From assembly GCA_902788605.1 (NCBI GenBank), contig CADAKX010000001.1, forward strand, positions 62,001 through 126,000: 64,000 bases of DNA, given 5' to 3'. Below, in pieces: positions 55,845 to 64,000 of this stretch. Origin of the DNA: an uncultured Prevotellaceae bacterium (GTDB lineage Bacteria; Bacteroidota; Bacteroidia; Bacteroidales; Bacteroidaceae). Made by a program: the position numbers and the translations under genes. Positions within the stretch are counted from its first letter, which is position 1, and each line of letters opens with the position of its first letter. The notes under the pieces were generated by a model, which made no database searches, was not told the DNA's origin, and saw nothing but the letters and a program-made list of their open reading frames with translations.

Positions 55845-56987
55845 TTAAGTCGTTAGTTCTTTATACAACTCTGCAAAGCGCTGCGCTGCCCCTGTGTTCT
55901 CAAAGCGTTGCACATAGTCTCTGCTTCGCTCTATGCGACGCTCACGTCCTTCAGCTCCATAAAGCATCTGGCTTATGGCATGAGCCATCGCCTCGTCGTC
56001 ATCAGGTCCCACATACAGGCTATCCGGGCCACCGGCTTCCTCCAGACATGAACCTGTGCAAGCGACAACAGGAAGTCCCAAGCGAATCGCTTCGATGATG
56101 GGGATACCAAAACCTTCATAGCGTGAGGGATAGACAAAGGCATCAGCCATACGATAGAGCGCAGGCAGATCGTCGTCTGGCACCCCATGGAGCATCACCA
56201 CTCGTCCAAACAAGCCATGCTCTTTGACATACTGGCTCACCTGGTTGGCATAGGGTGTATGGCGTCCCACGATAACCAACGCCACATCTTCAGGCAAGCG
56301 ATGCAAAGCTTTGACAGCCAACAACACATTCTTGCGTTGCTCAATACTGCCCACATTCAATATATAGCGGTCGGGTAATCCATATTTCTGGCGCACCTGC
56401 CACATACCACGATTCTCAGGAAAGTCAGAGAAACGCTGAGCACAACTCTGATAGATGACGTCCACACGACTTGCATCCACCCCACCCAACTCGCAGATAT
56501 CGCGCTTGGTACACTCACTGATAGCCACAATACGATCGGCCTCTCGCAAAGCATGATTGAATTTCCGTGTGTAGACCTTCACATCCAAACTATTGTAGTA
56601 TTCTGGATGACGCATAAAAATCAGGTCGTGGATGGTCACTACCGTCTTGATGCCACACTTTCTGATACCCATGGGCAATTCGCCAGACAGGCCATGAAAC
56701 ACCTGCACGCCATCCCTCTGTATCTGGCCCACCATGCCTCTAGTACGCCAATACGACTTATAGAAAGGCATCCACGTCAGACCCTTCGGATAGCAGTAAT
56801 GCAGGTTCTGGCGCTCAGCCACCTGTCCGCGCAAGTCCATTCGACCTTTATCCGGTGCATAAAGGAGTAAATCCAGTCCGTCGACAGCTGCCAAATCATT
56901 GGCCAGCGTACGTCCGTAGCTACCCAGTCCTGTACCATTGCGTACAATGCGCTTGGCATCAAGTCCTATTTTTATGCTGTCGTTCAT
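55845..56987 (-). CDS. Glycosyltransferase family 4-type protein
   Basis: The 380-aa enzyme has the GT-B fold of family 4 glycosyltransferases: IGLDAKRIVRNGTGLGSYGRTLAND at the N-terminus, RYILNVGSIEQRKNVLLAVKAL at the start of the second domain, and YPSRYEGFGIPIIEAIRLGLPVVA with the E-x7-E nucleotide-sugar motif. The VVTIHDLIF and HALREADRIVAISECTKRDI stretches are also typical. It probably adds a sugar, such as mannose or glucose, in a surface glycan; donor and acceptor are unknown. The ATG at 56987 lies about 4 nt after the predicted transcript start. Confidence 0.88.
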   Translation of the reverse strand: MNDSIKIGLDAKRIVRNGTGLGSYGRTLANDLAAVDGLDLLLYAPDKGRMDLRGQVAERQNLHYCYPKGLTWMPFYKSYWRTRGMVGQIQRDGVQVFHGLSGELPMGIRKCGIKTVVTIHDLIFMRHPEYYNSLDVKVYTRKFNHALREADRIVAISECTKRDICELGGVDASRVDVIYQSCAQRFSDFPENRGMWQVRQKYGLPDRYILNVGSIEQRKNVLLAVKALHRLPEDVALVIVGRHTPYANQVSQYVKEHGLFGRVVMLHGVPDDDLPALYRMADAFVYPSRYEGFGIPIIEAIRLGLPVVACTGSCLEEAGGPDSLYVGPDDDEAMAHAISQMLYGAEGRERRIERSRDYVQRFENTGAAQRFAELYKELTT

Positions 56988-56996
56988 AATCGCGTG

Positions 56997-57004
56997 CAAA
57001 GTTA
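56997..57004 (-). promoter_or_regulatory. -7 box of the glycosyltransferase gene, nearly leaderless
   Basis: The minus strand reads TAACTTTG followed by GCACGCG. Transcription should start near 56991, about 4 nt before the ATG at 56987. The apparent longer frame starts inside this box, at a TTG. Confidence 0.5.
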
Positions 57005-57188
57005 CGAAATTTTTTCTTAATTCTTTCTATGAAAATAGGAAAAAAGATGGCTTATTTCACTAGAAAGTAAAGCATCCGTTATCTTTTTCAGTTTATTGAC
57101 AAACGTAAATAACTAAAAAGCAAGGTTAAATAAATAAAAAAACTGACAAACTTTTTAATACATCTTACATTTTTCACTCGTAACACAT

Positions 57189-57196
57189 TATCTTTG
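57189..57196 (+). promoter_or_regulatory. -7 box of the outer-membrane barrel operon
   Basis: TATCTTTG followed by GCAG lies 28 nt before the ATG at 57224; no -33 match is seen. Confidence 0.5.
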
Positions 57197-57223
57197 CAGT
57201 CGGTTCACTATAAACCAATAACA

Positions 57224-59938
57224 ATGAAGAAATCATCCATCATCCCCATTCTGTTTATCCTCGTTGCACTATGCACGAGTTCTATAACCATACATGCCGA
57301 CATCGTCAAAGGTCGTGTGGTTGATGCTGAGACCAAGGAGCCACTGCCTGAGGCACAGTTAACATTCAATAATCTCGACGACGGCTGGGTATGGGCCTAT
57401 CTGAAATCAGACTCGCTTGGTTGTTTTTCCATCAATGCGAGAGGACGCAATACAGTGACAGCCGAGATGTTAGGCTATTACTCCAAGACGAAAACATTCC
57501 TCGCCTTCAGTGACAGCAGAAAAGACACGCTCGACCTGGGCGACATCGAGTTGACTATGTCGTCCCAGATGCTGAAGATGGTCGAGGTGAAGGGCCACGC
57601 CCGTCGCTTCACGGTCAAGGGCGACACCATCGTCTTCCATCCTGAGGCATTCCACCTACAGGAAGGTGCACGCCTTGACGAGCTCATCCGCCAGTTGCCA
57701 GGCGTGCAGGTTGACGAAAACGGCAAACTCTCATGGAACGGCAAGCCCATTCGCATCACGATGGGCGGCCAGAGGCTCCTTGGGGACGATGATATCGTGG
57801 GACAGTTGCCTGCCGAGGCTGTGCAGGATATCAAGGCCTATAACAAACAGTCCACATTCAGCGAACGCACAGGCAAGGACGACGGCACAGAGGATATGGT
57901 GCTCGACCTCACCATCAAGCCCGGCTTTCTGGACCGTTGGTATGGCGACGTCACAGCCAGCGTACAGAGTCCTCAGCACTATGAAGGTATGATGGTGATG
58001 AATCGCCTGTCGAAGACTGACCCCTTCTTGGTCTTTGCCAATGCCAACAACACAGGAGTGGGACATGAACGCAACATGCACGACTGGACCATCTTTATGA
58101 ATGGGGGCAGGGGCTACGGCATCGAGCAAGGCCTTTCCACAGGCTATCAGCACAACTGGCCCAAGATGATGGGCACCCACAATCTGGAGAACTATTACGA
58201 TGTCACTGGCGGATTGGTTCATCATGATGAATGGAAAACCAACAACCAGATTACAGAAAACTATTTCCCCAATACCACTGCCACCCGTTCCACCTCTGAA
58301 AACTACCAGCGCAGCCATAGCTTGAGGCCAAGAATCAAAGCCGAACTAGAATGGAGTCCCGATACGCTTAACACTTTCTATTTGAAAGCTAGCGTGTACC
58401 ATTCAAAGACACACTCACACAGCAGTCAGACCGTAGAGGATGAGGAGATGCAGGCAGGCACCTCCGTCTATGCGCCAACGCTGTCGCAACTTACTTCCCA
58501 GCACGACGAAGGACACCAGACCAACCTATGGTCTCGCGGAGGATGGGAGCATTTTGTCAAAGACGGCTCCTTTGGCATCAACTACTACATCGGATCCAGA
58601 GAGAATAAGACTGATAGTTGGACCGAGCGTACCATCACCTCACATACCTCGTCTATCAGTTCCTCTCAGATGAGTCAGTACTATACCTTGCCCGACAAGA
58701 CCTTCATGACCTACGGCGAGGCCTTCTTCGATCGCTGGCTCACTCAGAAATGGCGAATGAAAACAACTTATAAACTGTCGTTTGAACGGAACCGTAGGGA
58801 CTGCGACTTCCTGACAGACGGTCTGGTTGACGACGCCAACAGCTATCAGGACCATCACACCACCCTGCTTCACGATTTTAACATCAGTCAGACCATCAAC
58901 ATCAAAACCCTCCAGCTGATGCCCAACGTATCAGCCCAATGGCAGCGCGAGAGGCAGGACTATACGCGTGGCAGTCTTGACACAGCAGCCGTACGTCACA
59001 GTTTCCAGATAGACCCATCATTGCGTGCTAACTGGAAAATCACCAAGACCATTGGCCTCGAAGTGAACTATAGCTTCAAGACCAAGATGCCCGAGTTGCT
59101 TAACACCCTGGCCTATCGCAACCTGACCAACCCGCTCTTCATCGTCGAAGGCAACCCCCATCTGAAAGATACCCACACCCATGATGCTTCTTTATCATAT
59201 AACATGGTATTGTCAAAGAGTCAGACCTCATTCAACCTCACCATGAGCTATCGCTCTTCAGACCGCGAGCATATCAGTGCCCTGAGCTACGACCCCACGA
59301 CTGCCGTCTATGTTAGCCGCACAGAGAATGTGAAGGGCAGTCAGACATGGTCGTTCCGTCTGAACCTCGATCAGGCGTTGGGCGATTACTTCCGTCTGCA
59401 AAACAACCTGGAAATCAGCACAGAGCAACGCTATGGCTATCTGACCTTGCTGCCCACGCAAACGGAGCGTACGCTCAACCAGCAAAGCAGCTTCCATCCA
59501 AAAGAAAAGATCAACCTCTCGTTCGACCACACCTGGCTGAAGACCTCCATCTTTGCCGAGATTGACGCCAACCGCCAGCGTTATGATGCCTCACCCGAGC
59601 AGAATACCACACTGTGGAACAACAGATTTGGCGTCAAGGGCGAGGTCACCGTTGGCAACTTTGTTTTCAACACCGACCTCACGGAAAGCACCCGCCGAGG
59701 CTACAACGTGCAGTCGATGAACAAGAACCTCCTGTTGTGGAATGGTTCTGTATCTTGGAAGATTCTCAAGAACAAAGCCCGACTGGGTCTGGAGTTCGAG
59801 GATATCCTCAACAACGAAGATGGCTTCCGTGCAGACCAGACAGCCTATCAGAAGACTACCTCGTGGAGCGACTTCCGTCACCACTACATCGGCCTCAGCT
59901 TCACCTATCACCTTGATGCCAAGAGTAAAGACAAATAA
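57224..59938 (+). CDS. Outer-membrane beta-barrel protein with carboxypeptidase-like domain (first)
   Basis: This 904-aa exported protein (signal peptide ending near HAD) starts with a carboxypeptidase regulatory-like domain (VKGRVVDAETKEPLPEAQLTF, about residues 28-110). A plug-like region follows (RLDELIRQLPGVQVDENGKL, about 150-240), then a large barrel of about 600 residues. It lacks the SusC-type and TonB-box motifs I would look for, so whether it takes up a ligand through TonB is unsure; it fits the OMP_b-brl_3-type receptors. The next gene is a relative, 12 nt downstream. The start at 57224 follows the -7 box. Confidence 0.8.
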   Translation: MKKSSIIPILFILVALCTSSITIHADIVKGRVVDAETKEPLPEAQLTFNNLDDGWVWAYLKSDSLGCFSINARGRNTVTAEMLGYYSKTKTFLAFSDSRKDTLDLGDIELTMSSQMLKMVEVKGHARRFTVKGDTIVFHPEAFHLQEGARLDELIRQLPGVQVDENGKLSWNGKPIRITMGGQRLLGDDDIVGQLPAEAVQDIKAYNKQSTFSERTGKDDGTEDMVLDLTIKPGFLDRWYGDVTASVQSPQHYEGMMVMNRLSKTDPFLVFANANNTGVGHERNMHDWTIFMNGGRGYGIEQGLSTGYQHNWPKMMGTHNLENYYDVTGGLVHHDEWKTNNQITENYFPNTTATRSTSENYQRSHSLRPRIKAELEWSPDTLNTFYLKASVYHSKTHSHSSQTVEDEEMQAGTSVYAPTLSQLTSQHDEGHQTNLWSRGGWEHFVKDGSFGINYYIGSRENKTDSWTERTITSHTSSISSSQMSQYYTLPDKTFMTYGEAFFDRWLTQKWRMKTTYKLSFERNRRDCDFLTDGLVDDANSYQDHHTTLLHDFNISQTINIKTLQLMPNVSAQWQRERQDYTRGSLDTAAVRHSFQIDPSLRANWKITKTIGLEVNYSFKTKMPELLNTLAYRNLTNPLFIVEGNPHLKDTHTHDASLSYNMVLSKSQTSFNLTMSYRSSDREHISALSYDPTTAVYVSRTENVKGSQTWSFRLNLDQALGDYFRLQNNLEISTEQRYGYLTLLPTQTERTLNQQSSFHPKEKINLSFDHTWLKTSIFAEIDANRQRYDASPEQNTTLWNNRFGVKGEVTVGNFVFNTDLTESTRRGYNVQSMNKNLLLWNGSVSWKILKNKARLGLEFEDILNNEDGFRADQTAYQKTTSWSDFRHHYIGLSFTYHLDAKSKDK

Positions 59939-59950
59939 ACCAAACTTATT

Positions 59951-62809
59951 ATGAGACAATTACTCATCACCATTCTCTTGGCCTTTACAACCCTAGCCAT
60001 CTTCGCACAGACGGACAGCACCAAGGTAAAGAAGAAAAAGAAGGTTGACTATGTTACCCTTTCTGGATATGTGGCCGACGGATTCACAAAGGCCGCCATC
60101 CCTGACGTGCAAGTGACTCTGATGCGCGAGGACTCCACCGTTTACGCATTCCAAAAGGTATACAAGAACGACTACGAATCATCGTCCGTCACCACGCAAT
60201 ATTACTTTGGCATTCCTCATGAGCCTGCCAAATATATCATAAAGTCAGAACATCCCAACTACGAGACAACCTATACCAACTACGAGATTAAGCACATCAG
60301 CAAACGAGCCACCAATATCGACGGCCCCAGAATCTATATGAAGAAGACGGCCAATGCCCACCATTTCGAAGGTGGCTTGCTGAAAGAGGTGGTGGTGCAA
60401 GCCACCAAGGTCAAGATGGTGTGGCGAGGCGACACGCTGGTGTTCAATGCCGACGCCTTCAATGTGCCAGAAGGCTCGATGCTCGATGGCCTCATCAAGC
60501 AGTTGCCAGGTGTAGAGTTGAATGACGACGGCGAGATCTTCGTCAACGGCAAGAAGATCGACAACCTGACACTAAACGGTGCCGACTTCTTCAAAGGCAA
60601 GAACAAGATTATGCTCGAAAACCTGCCCTACTTCACGGTGAAGAACGTCGAGGTGTATAAGAAGCAGACCGAGAAGAACAAGTTCCTGGGCATCGACAAC
60701 GAGGACCAGAAGGAATATACAATGGACATCATCCTCAAGCGCGAGTATAACATTGGAGGATCGGCCAACATCGAGACTGGTGGCGGAGCATCCGACGAAG
60801 GCGACTGGCGCTATAAGCTCAAGGCCTTTGGCCTGCGCTTCTCCGACAGGACACGAAGTGTACTCTTTGGTGGCTTGAACAACATCAACGAGTCGGCGGA
60901 GTTTTACGGCGGAGAAGAATATCATGACAGAACAAACCAGTCGGGCGACAACCACTTCAAACAGATAGGCGGTCAGTTTGTGTATCACGCACCAGAAGAC
61001 AAGTTTGAAAGCACCACTGAGGTGAATGCCACATGGAACGATGAACGCACTGAGCATCGCAGTCAGAGCGAGACCTATATGACCGATGCCAGCACCTTCG
61101 CCCTATCTGATGGCATAGGAAAGCGCCAAGCCAACAATCTCAGGTTTTCAAACACGTTGCGTGCCACAAGCAGCAAGTACCGTTTCTACTCAAACCTCCA
61201 AGCCAACTACAGCCAGTCAGACTACAAGAACGATGGATGGGATGTCAGCACTGCCGATATGCTGATGCTCGACAGCATCAACAGCTCGTGGTATCGTACG
61301 CACAACAAAAACAATAACTTTTTTGTCAACGGCCACTTTGAGCTCAACAGGCGCATGCAATCGGGCGACGCCATCACTCTCAACTTCGACGGCTATTATT
61401 ATAAGTTCCTCAAAGCCGAGTCATCAAACTTGAACTATTACACCTACCATAAACTGGGCACCCACGACATGCGCGACCAACTGGCCAAGAACCCAGGTCA
61501 CAGGGCCCAGGGAAAAGCCACACTGGAATATACCTATCACATAGGAGGGGCTTTCTATCTAACACCCACTGCCGGCTTCCAGATTGACGACGAGAAGAGT
61601 TGCAGTCACGAATTCTTGCGCGACAGCATCGACTATCTTTCCGACACCCAGAACAGCTACGACCAGCACACACAGACCATTGACAAGTCAGCTGGCGTGA
61701 GATTCAATTTCAGTAAGGGATTTCACAAGAACGACATCAGTCACAGCTTATATGTCTCTGGTCGCTTCCATACCAATTTCCAGCAAAAGAAGATGGACTA
61801 TATGAGCGATCCGCTCACCACCAACATCACACGCAACTATACGCTGTTCGATCCTGAGCTATATGCCAATTACTCACGATACGACTCCATCCAGACTCAA
61901 AGTATCAATCTTCGATACTCCGTCTGGAACTTCACGCCCGATGTCACCGACCTCATAGACCGCCCCAATACCAGCAATCCCCTCAACATCTATCAAGGTA
62001 ATCCTGATTTGAAGCCTTATTCCACACATAGTCTCTCAACAGAGTATTCCATACGTCGCGACAGCATCGACCAAGTCATCAGGTTCAACCTCAGCGGCGA
62101 ATGGACACACAACTCATGGGAGTCTGGCTATACCTACGACTTGACAACAGGTGTGCGCACCTATCGTCCTGAGAACATCAAAAGCGGCAACTGGTCAACC
62201 AGTTTGAAAACCACTTGGAACCGTGCCCTCGGCAAAAAGAAGTTCTGGTACATCGACAACTCGCTGACCCTGAGATACAGAAAGAGCACAGGCCTTTCCT
62301 TCTCCGCTGACAGTACTAATGCCGACCCCCTTCGTGTGGGAACATCTGAAATCACCTTCAGCACCAAGGCTCGCTTCCAGAACAAGAAGCTCAACCTCAA
62401 CATGAAGGGCGACGTGTCCTATCGCAACTTCCATCGCAACATCACCATCGGCGAGCAGCCCACTGACATCTGGGACTTCTCCTATGGCCTCAACGGCAAC
62501 TATAAACTGCCGTGGAACTTCACCATCGAAACAGACCTCACCATACATTCGCGTCGAGGCTATACCGACAGCGAGATGAACGACAACCGCCTTTATTGGG
62601 ACGCCACACTCACCAAGTCCATCCAGCAAGGACGATGGGTTTTCAAACTTCGTGGCTACGACATCCTTGGTCAGGTATCCAGTCTCCAATACTGGGTCAG
62701 CGCGCAAGGTCGCACAGAATACTGGACCAACTCCATGCGCCGCTATGCCTTGCTCACCGTCAGCTACCGCTTCTCGCAGAAACCAAAGAAAGATAAAAAC
62801 GCAGAATAG
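59951..62809 (+). CDS. Outer-membrane beta-barrel protein with carboxypeptidase-like domain (second)
   Basis: The 952-aa exported protein is a relative of the gene before it. It begins with a signal peptide (LAIFAQTDS), a carboxypeptidase-like regulatory domain (TLSGYVADGFTKAAIPDVQVTL) and a plug-like part with LDGLIKQLPGVELNDDGEI and FVNGKKIDNLTLNGADFFKG. A long barrel ends LLTVSYRFSQKPKK. The LPGVELNDDGEI region matches LPGVQVDENGKL of the first protein. The two may form a pair or bind related ligands. It ends 13 nt before the thioredoxin-like gene. Confidence 0.8.
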   Translation: MRQLLITILLAFTTLAIFAQTDSTKVKKKKKVDYVTLSGYVADGFTKAAIPDVQVTLMREDSTVYAFQKVYKNDYESSSVTTQYYFGIPHEPAKYIIKSEHPNYETTYTNYEIKHISKRATNIDGPRIYMKKTANAHHFEGGLLKEVVVQATKVKMVWRGDTLVFNADAFNVPEGSMLDGLIKQLPGVELNDDGEIFVNGKKIDNLTLNGADFFKGKNKIMLENLPYFTVKNVEVYKKQTEKNKFLGIDNEDQKEYTMDIILKREYNIGGSANIETGGGASDEGDWRYKLKAFGLRFSDRTRSVLFGGLNNINESAEFYGGEEYHDRTNQSGDNHFKQIGGQFVYHAPEDKFESTTEVNATWNDERTEHRSQSETYMTDASTFALSDGIGKRQANNLRFSNTLRATSSKYRFYSNLQANYSQSDYKNDGWDVSTADMLMLDSINSSWYRTHNKNNNFFVNGHFELNRRMQSGDAITLNFDGYYYKFLKAESSNLNYYTYHKLGTHDMRDQLAKNPGHRAQGKATLEYTYHIGGAFYLTPTAGFQIDDEKSCSHEFLRDSIDYLSDTQNSYDQHTQTIDKSAGVRFNFSKGFHKNDISHSLYVSGRFHTNFQQKKMDYMSDPLTTNITRNYTLFDPELYANYSRYDSIQTQSINLRYSVWNFTPDVTDLIDRPNTSNPLNIYQGNPDLKPYSTHSLSTEYSIRRDSIDQVIRFNLSGEWTHNSWESGYTYDLTTGVRTYRPENIKSGNWSTSLKTTWNRALGKKKFWYIDNSLTLRYRKSTGLSFSADSTNADPLRVGTSEITFSTKARFQNKKLNLNMKGDVSYRNFHRNITIGEQPTDIWDFSYGLNGNYKLPWNFTIETDLTIHSRRGYTDSEMNDNRLYWDATLTKSIQQGRWVFKLRGYDILGQVSSLQYWVSAQGRTEYWTNSMRRYALLTVSYRFSQKPKKDKNAE

Positions 62810-62822
62810 CAACCTAACAATC

Positions 62823-64000
62823 ATGAGATTTAAAACAATCATTACCTTTCTATTTGCCCTCACAGCAATGGCTGTCAAGGCGCAAAACACTGTAACCGTC
62901 TGCTTTCAGTTGGCCAGCAAGGCAAAGGGCGAGATGGCCACACTGATCTATCCAGATTTCTTCACTGGCAGCACTACCGCACTTCACCCCGTCACTAACA
63001 GCGAAGGACGATGGACTGTGACGATTCCCGCCTATCGCACACTACACATCCAGATATGGGACAGCAACAAGATACAAGGTGTCATCTGGGGGGCACTCAA
63101 TCTCTTCTGTCGTCCTGGAACGAAAGCGGAAATCCTGCTTGACGACATCAACGACCGATGCATCTTCTCGGGCGAGAACGCAGAGATGCATAATATCCAG
63201 ATAACACATCCCCTGAAAATGGAGTATTTCCACGGAAAAATGTTTAATATGGATATGCAAGAGGCCGCAGGGTACATCCGCAACATCTATAAAGACAACT
63301 GCCATCGTATTGACACGCTCAGCAAGGCTCACCCCGAACTTTCCAAGGCTTATGTGGAGTCCCTGCGGCAGTTGACACGGTACGGCTATGCCATGGATAT
63401 GACGCAGAATGTGTTGGGGCATTTCTTTGATTCGATGACCAAGATTATGGCGAAGAGGAATGATATGCCTGAAGAATATCTTGACCTGTTAAGGGAAGTG
63501 GAAACAGAAGCTCTGCTCTATCCGCAGAGTCCGCTTCCATGCGATGCGGTGACTTACTTCTGTGATATCGTCAGATTAGAAGAAATTGCCCGGAAAGGCA
63601 TTATACGTGAACTACCAGACGACATTAAAGACCCACAACTTTATGCTTTCTCACAAAAATGTGATGTCATCAATTCACTCAACGCATCCAACGATGTGAA
63701 GCAATTGATGAAGGTCTATTGTTCTGTCCAACATTTCAGACAGGAAATAACACCCGAGCGCGAGGCTTTCCTACGGAATCAACTCACAACAGAATCGCTC
63801 AATATGCTGCGTCACTATAGTGAAAACAAACAGAAGCAATTCGCCAACATTTCAGAGAAAGAAGTCGAAGCATTGGAAGAAGCCCCCATAGACAGTCTTG
63901 TTGATGGTAAGGACATTTTCCAGAAGCTCATTGCTCCTTATCGTGGCCGCGTCGTCTATATTGACGTATGGGGCACCTGGTGCGGCCCCTGTCGTGCAGA
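62823..64000 (+). CDS. Thioredoxin-like (TlpA-type) exported protein, cut by window end
   Basis: The frame starts at the ATG at 62823 and is open to the end of the window (about 392 codons). A signal peptide ends ...MAVKAQN. A region of about 320 residues of unknown fold (VCFQLASKAKGEMATLIYP) with DUF4369-like traits follows. The last residues seen, RGRVVYIDVWGTWCGPC, are the start of a thioredoxin domain with the WCGPC active site, so a TlpA-like disulfide reductase is expected. It is the third gene of the barrel operon. Its job may be redox control of the barrel proteins or of imported ligands; this is inference. Confidence 0.82.
   Translation, partial: MRFKTIITFLFALTAMAVKAQNTVTVCFQLASKAKGEMATLIYPDFFTGSTTALHPVTNSEGRWTVTIPAYRTLHIQIWDSNKIQGVIWGALNLFCRPGTKAEILLDDINDRCIFSGENAEMHNIQITHPLKMEYFHGKMFNMDMQEAAGYIRNIYKDNCHRIDTLSKAHPELSKAYVESLRQLTRYGYAMDMTQNVLGHFFDSMTKIMAKRNDMPEEYLDLLREVETEALLYPQSPLPCDAVTYFCDIVRLEEIARKGIIRELPDDIKDPQLYAFSQKCDVINSLNASNDVKQLMKVYCSVQHFRQEITPEREAFLRNQLTTESLNMLRHYSENKQKQFANISEKEVEALEEAPIDSLVDGKDIFQKLIAPYRGRVVYIDVWGTWCGPCRA

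Overview
The window looks like chromosomal DNA of a Bacteroidales bacterium, most likely Prevotella or a close relative such as Segatella. Evidence: many genes are preceded by the Bacteroidetes sigma-70 -7 box TAnnTTTG (usually TACCTTTG), with TTTG about 20 bp upstream where it can be seen. Shine-Dalgarno sequences are weak. Families typical of the phylum are present: PorT, BspA-type leucine-rich repeats, TPR-helix-turn-helix membrane regulators, ExbB-ExbD-ExbD-TonB, carboxypeptidase-regulatory-like outer-membrane barrels and a TlpA-like thioredoxin. No ribosomal RNA, prophage, CRISPR array or complete insertion sequence was seen.

Layout. 1-1240: start of mreB and a stand-alone IMP cyclohydrolase gene. 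1461-5837: a compact forward run ftsX, DUF3098 gene, uppP, truB, queA, folK, convergent with rpsO. 6246-7933: radical SAM protein and amidohydrolase. 7971-11479: two divergently oriented TonB-C-domain genes around a short TPR-HTH regulator, each preceded by the same roughly 110-bp control region with four 11-bp direct repeats; then a secreted unknown. 11532-14006: ECF sigma factor, membrane anti-sigma factor and a secreted unknown. 14199-20974: RND efflux operon (adaptor, pump, outer-membrane factor) ending in an LpxA-like gene. 21131-30498: membrane-anchored LRR protein, gdhA, RlpA-like protein, glycine-zipper lipoprotein, YfhO protein and M16 peptidase.

30578-33749 is a small accessory cassette: an AlbA/Schlafen-type ATP-binding protein with an out-of-frame 11-bp tandem repeat, and three unrecognised proteins. 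It is bracketed by related hairpins, and the AlbA gene is bracketed by a 37-bp direct duplication. 33790-38184: serine hydrolase, a 500-bp gene-free stretch with an unusual 22-bp repeat array and long hairpin, a small membrane protein, luxS, the MTA/SAH nucleosidase gene and an outer-membrane lipoprotein. 38262-45396: typA with an upstream tRNA-Met, START-like protein, LptF/G permease, ribBA and an aspartate aminotransferase. 45567-51169: the exbB-exbD-exbD-tonB-phosphate-binding-TPR gene run, probably the cell's main TonB energiser. 51350-54739: small ferredoxin, PorT, two genes that carry the halves of a 5'-nucleotidase, and rplS. 54818-64000: a lipoprotein with a small partner, a glycosyltransferase, and an operon of two large outer-membrane barrels with a thioredoxin-like protein cut by the window end.

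The parts that look least described are the paired 11-bp-repeat operators at 8546-8589 and 9521-9564, the AlbA cassette with its frame-breaking tandem repeat, and the repeat array and hairpin at 35165-35326. All calls come from reading the sequence; no database search was run.
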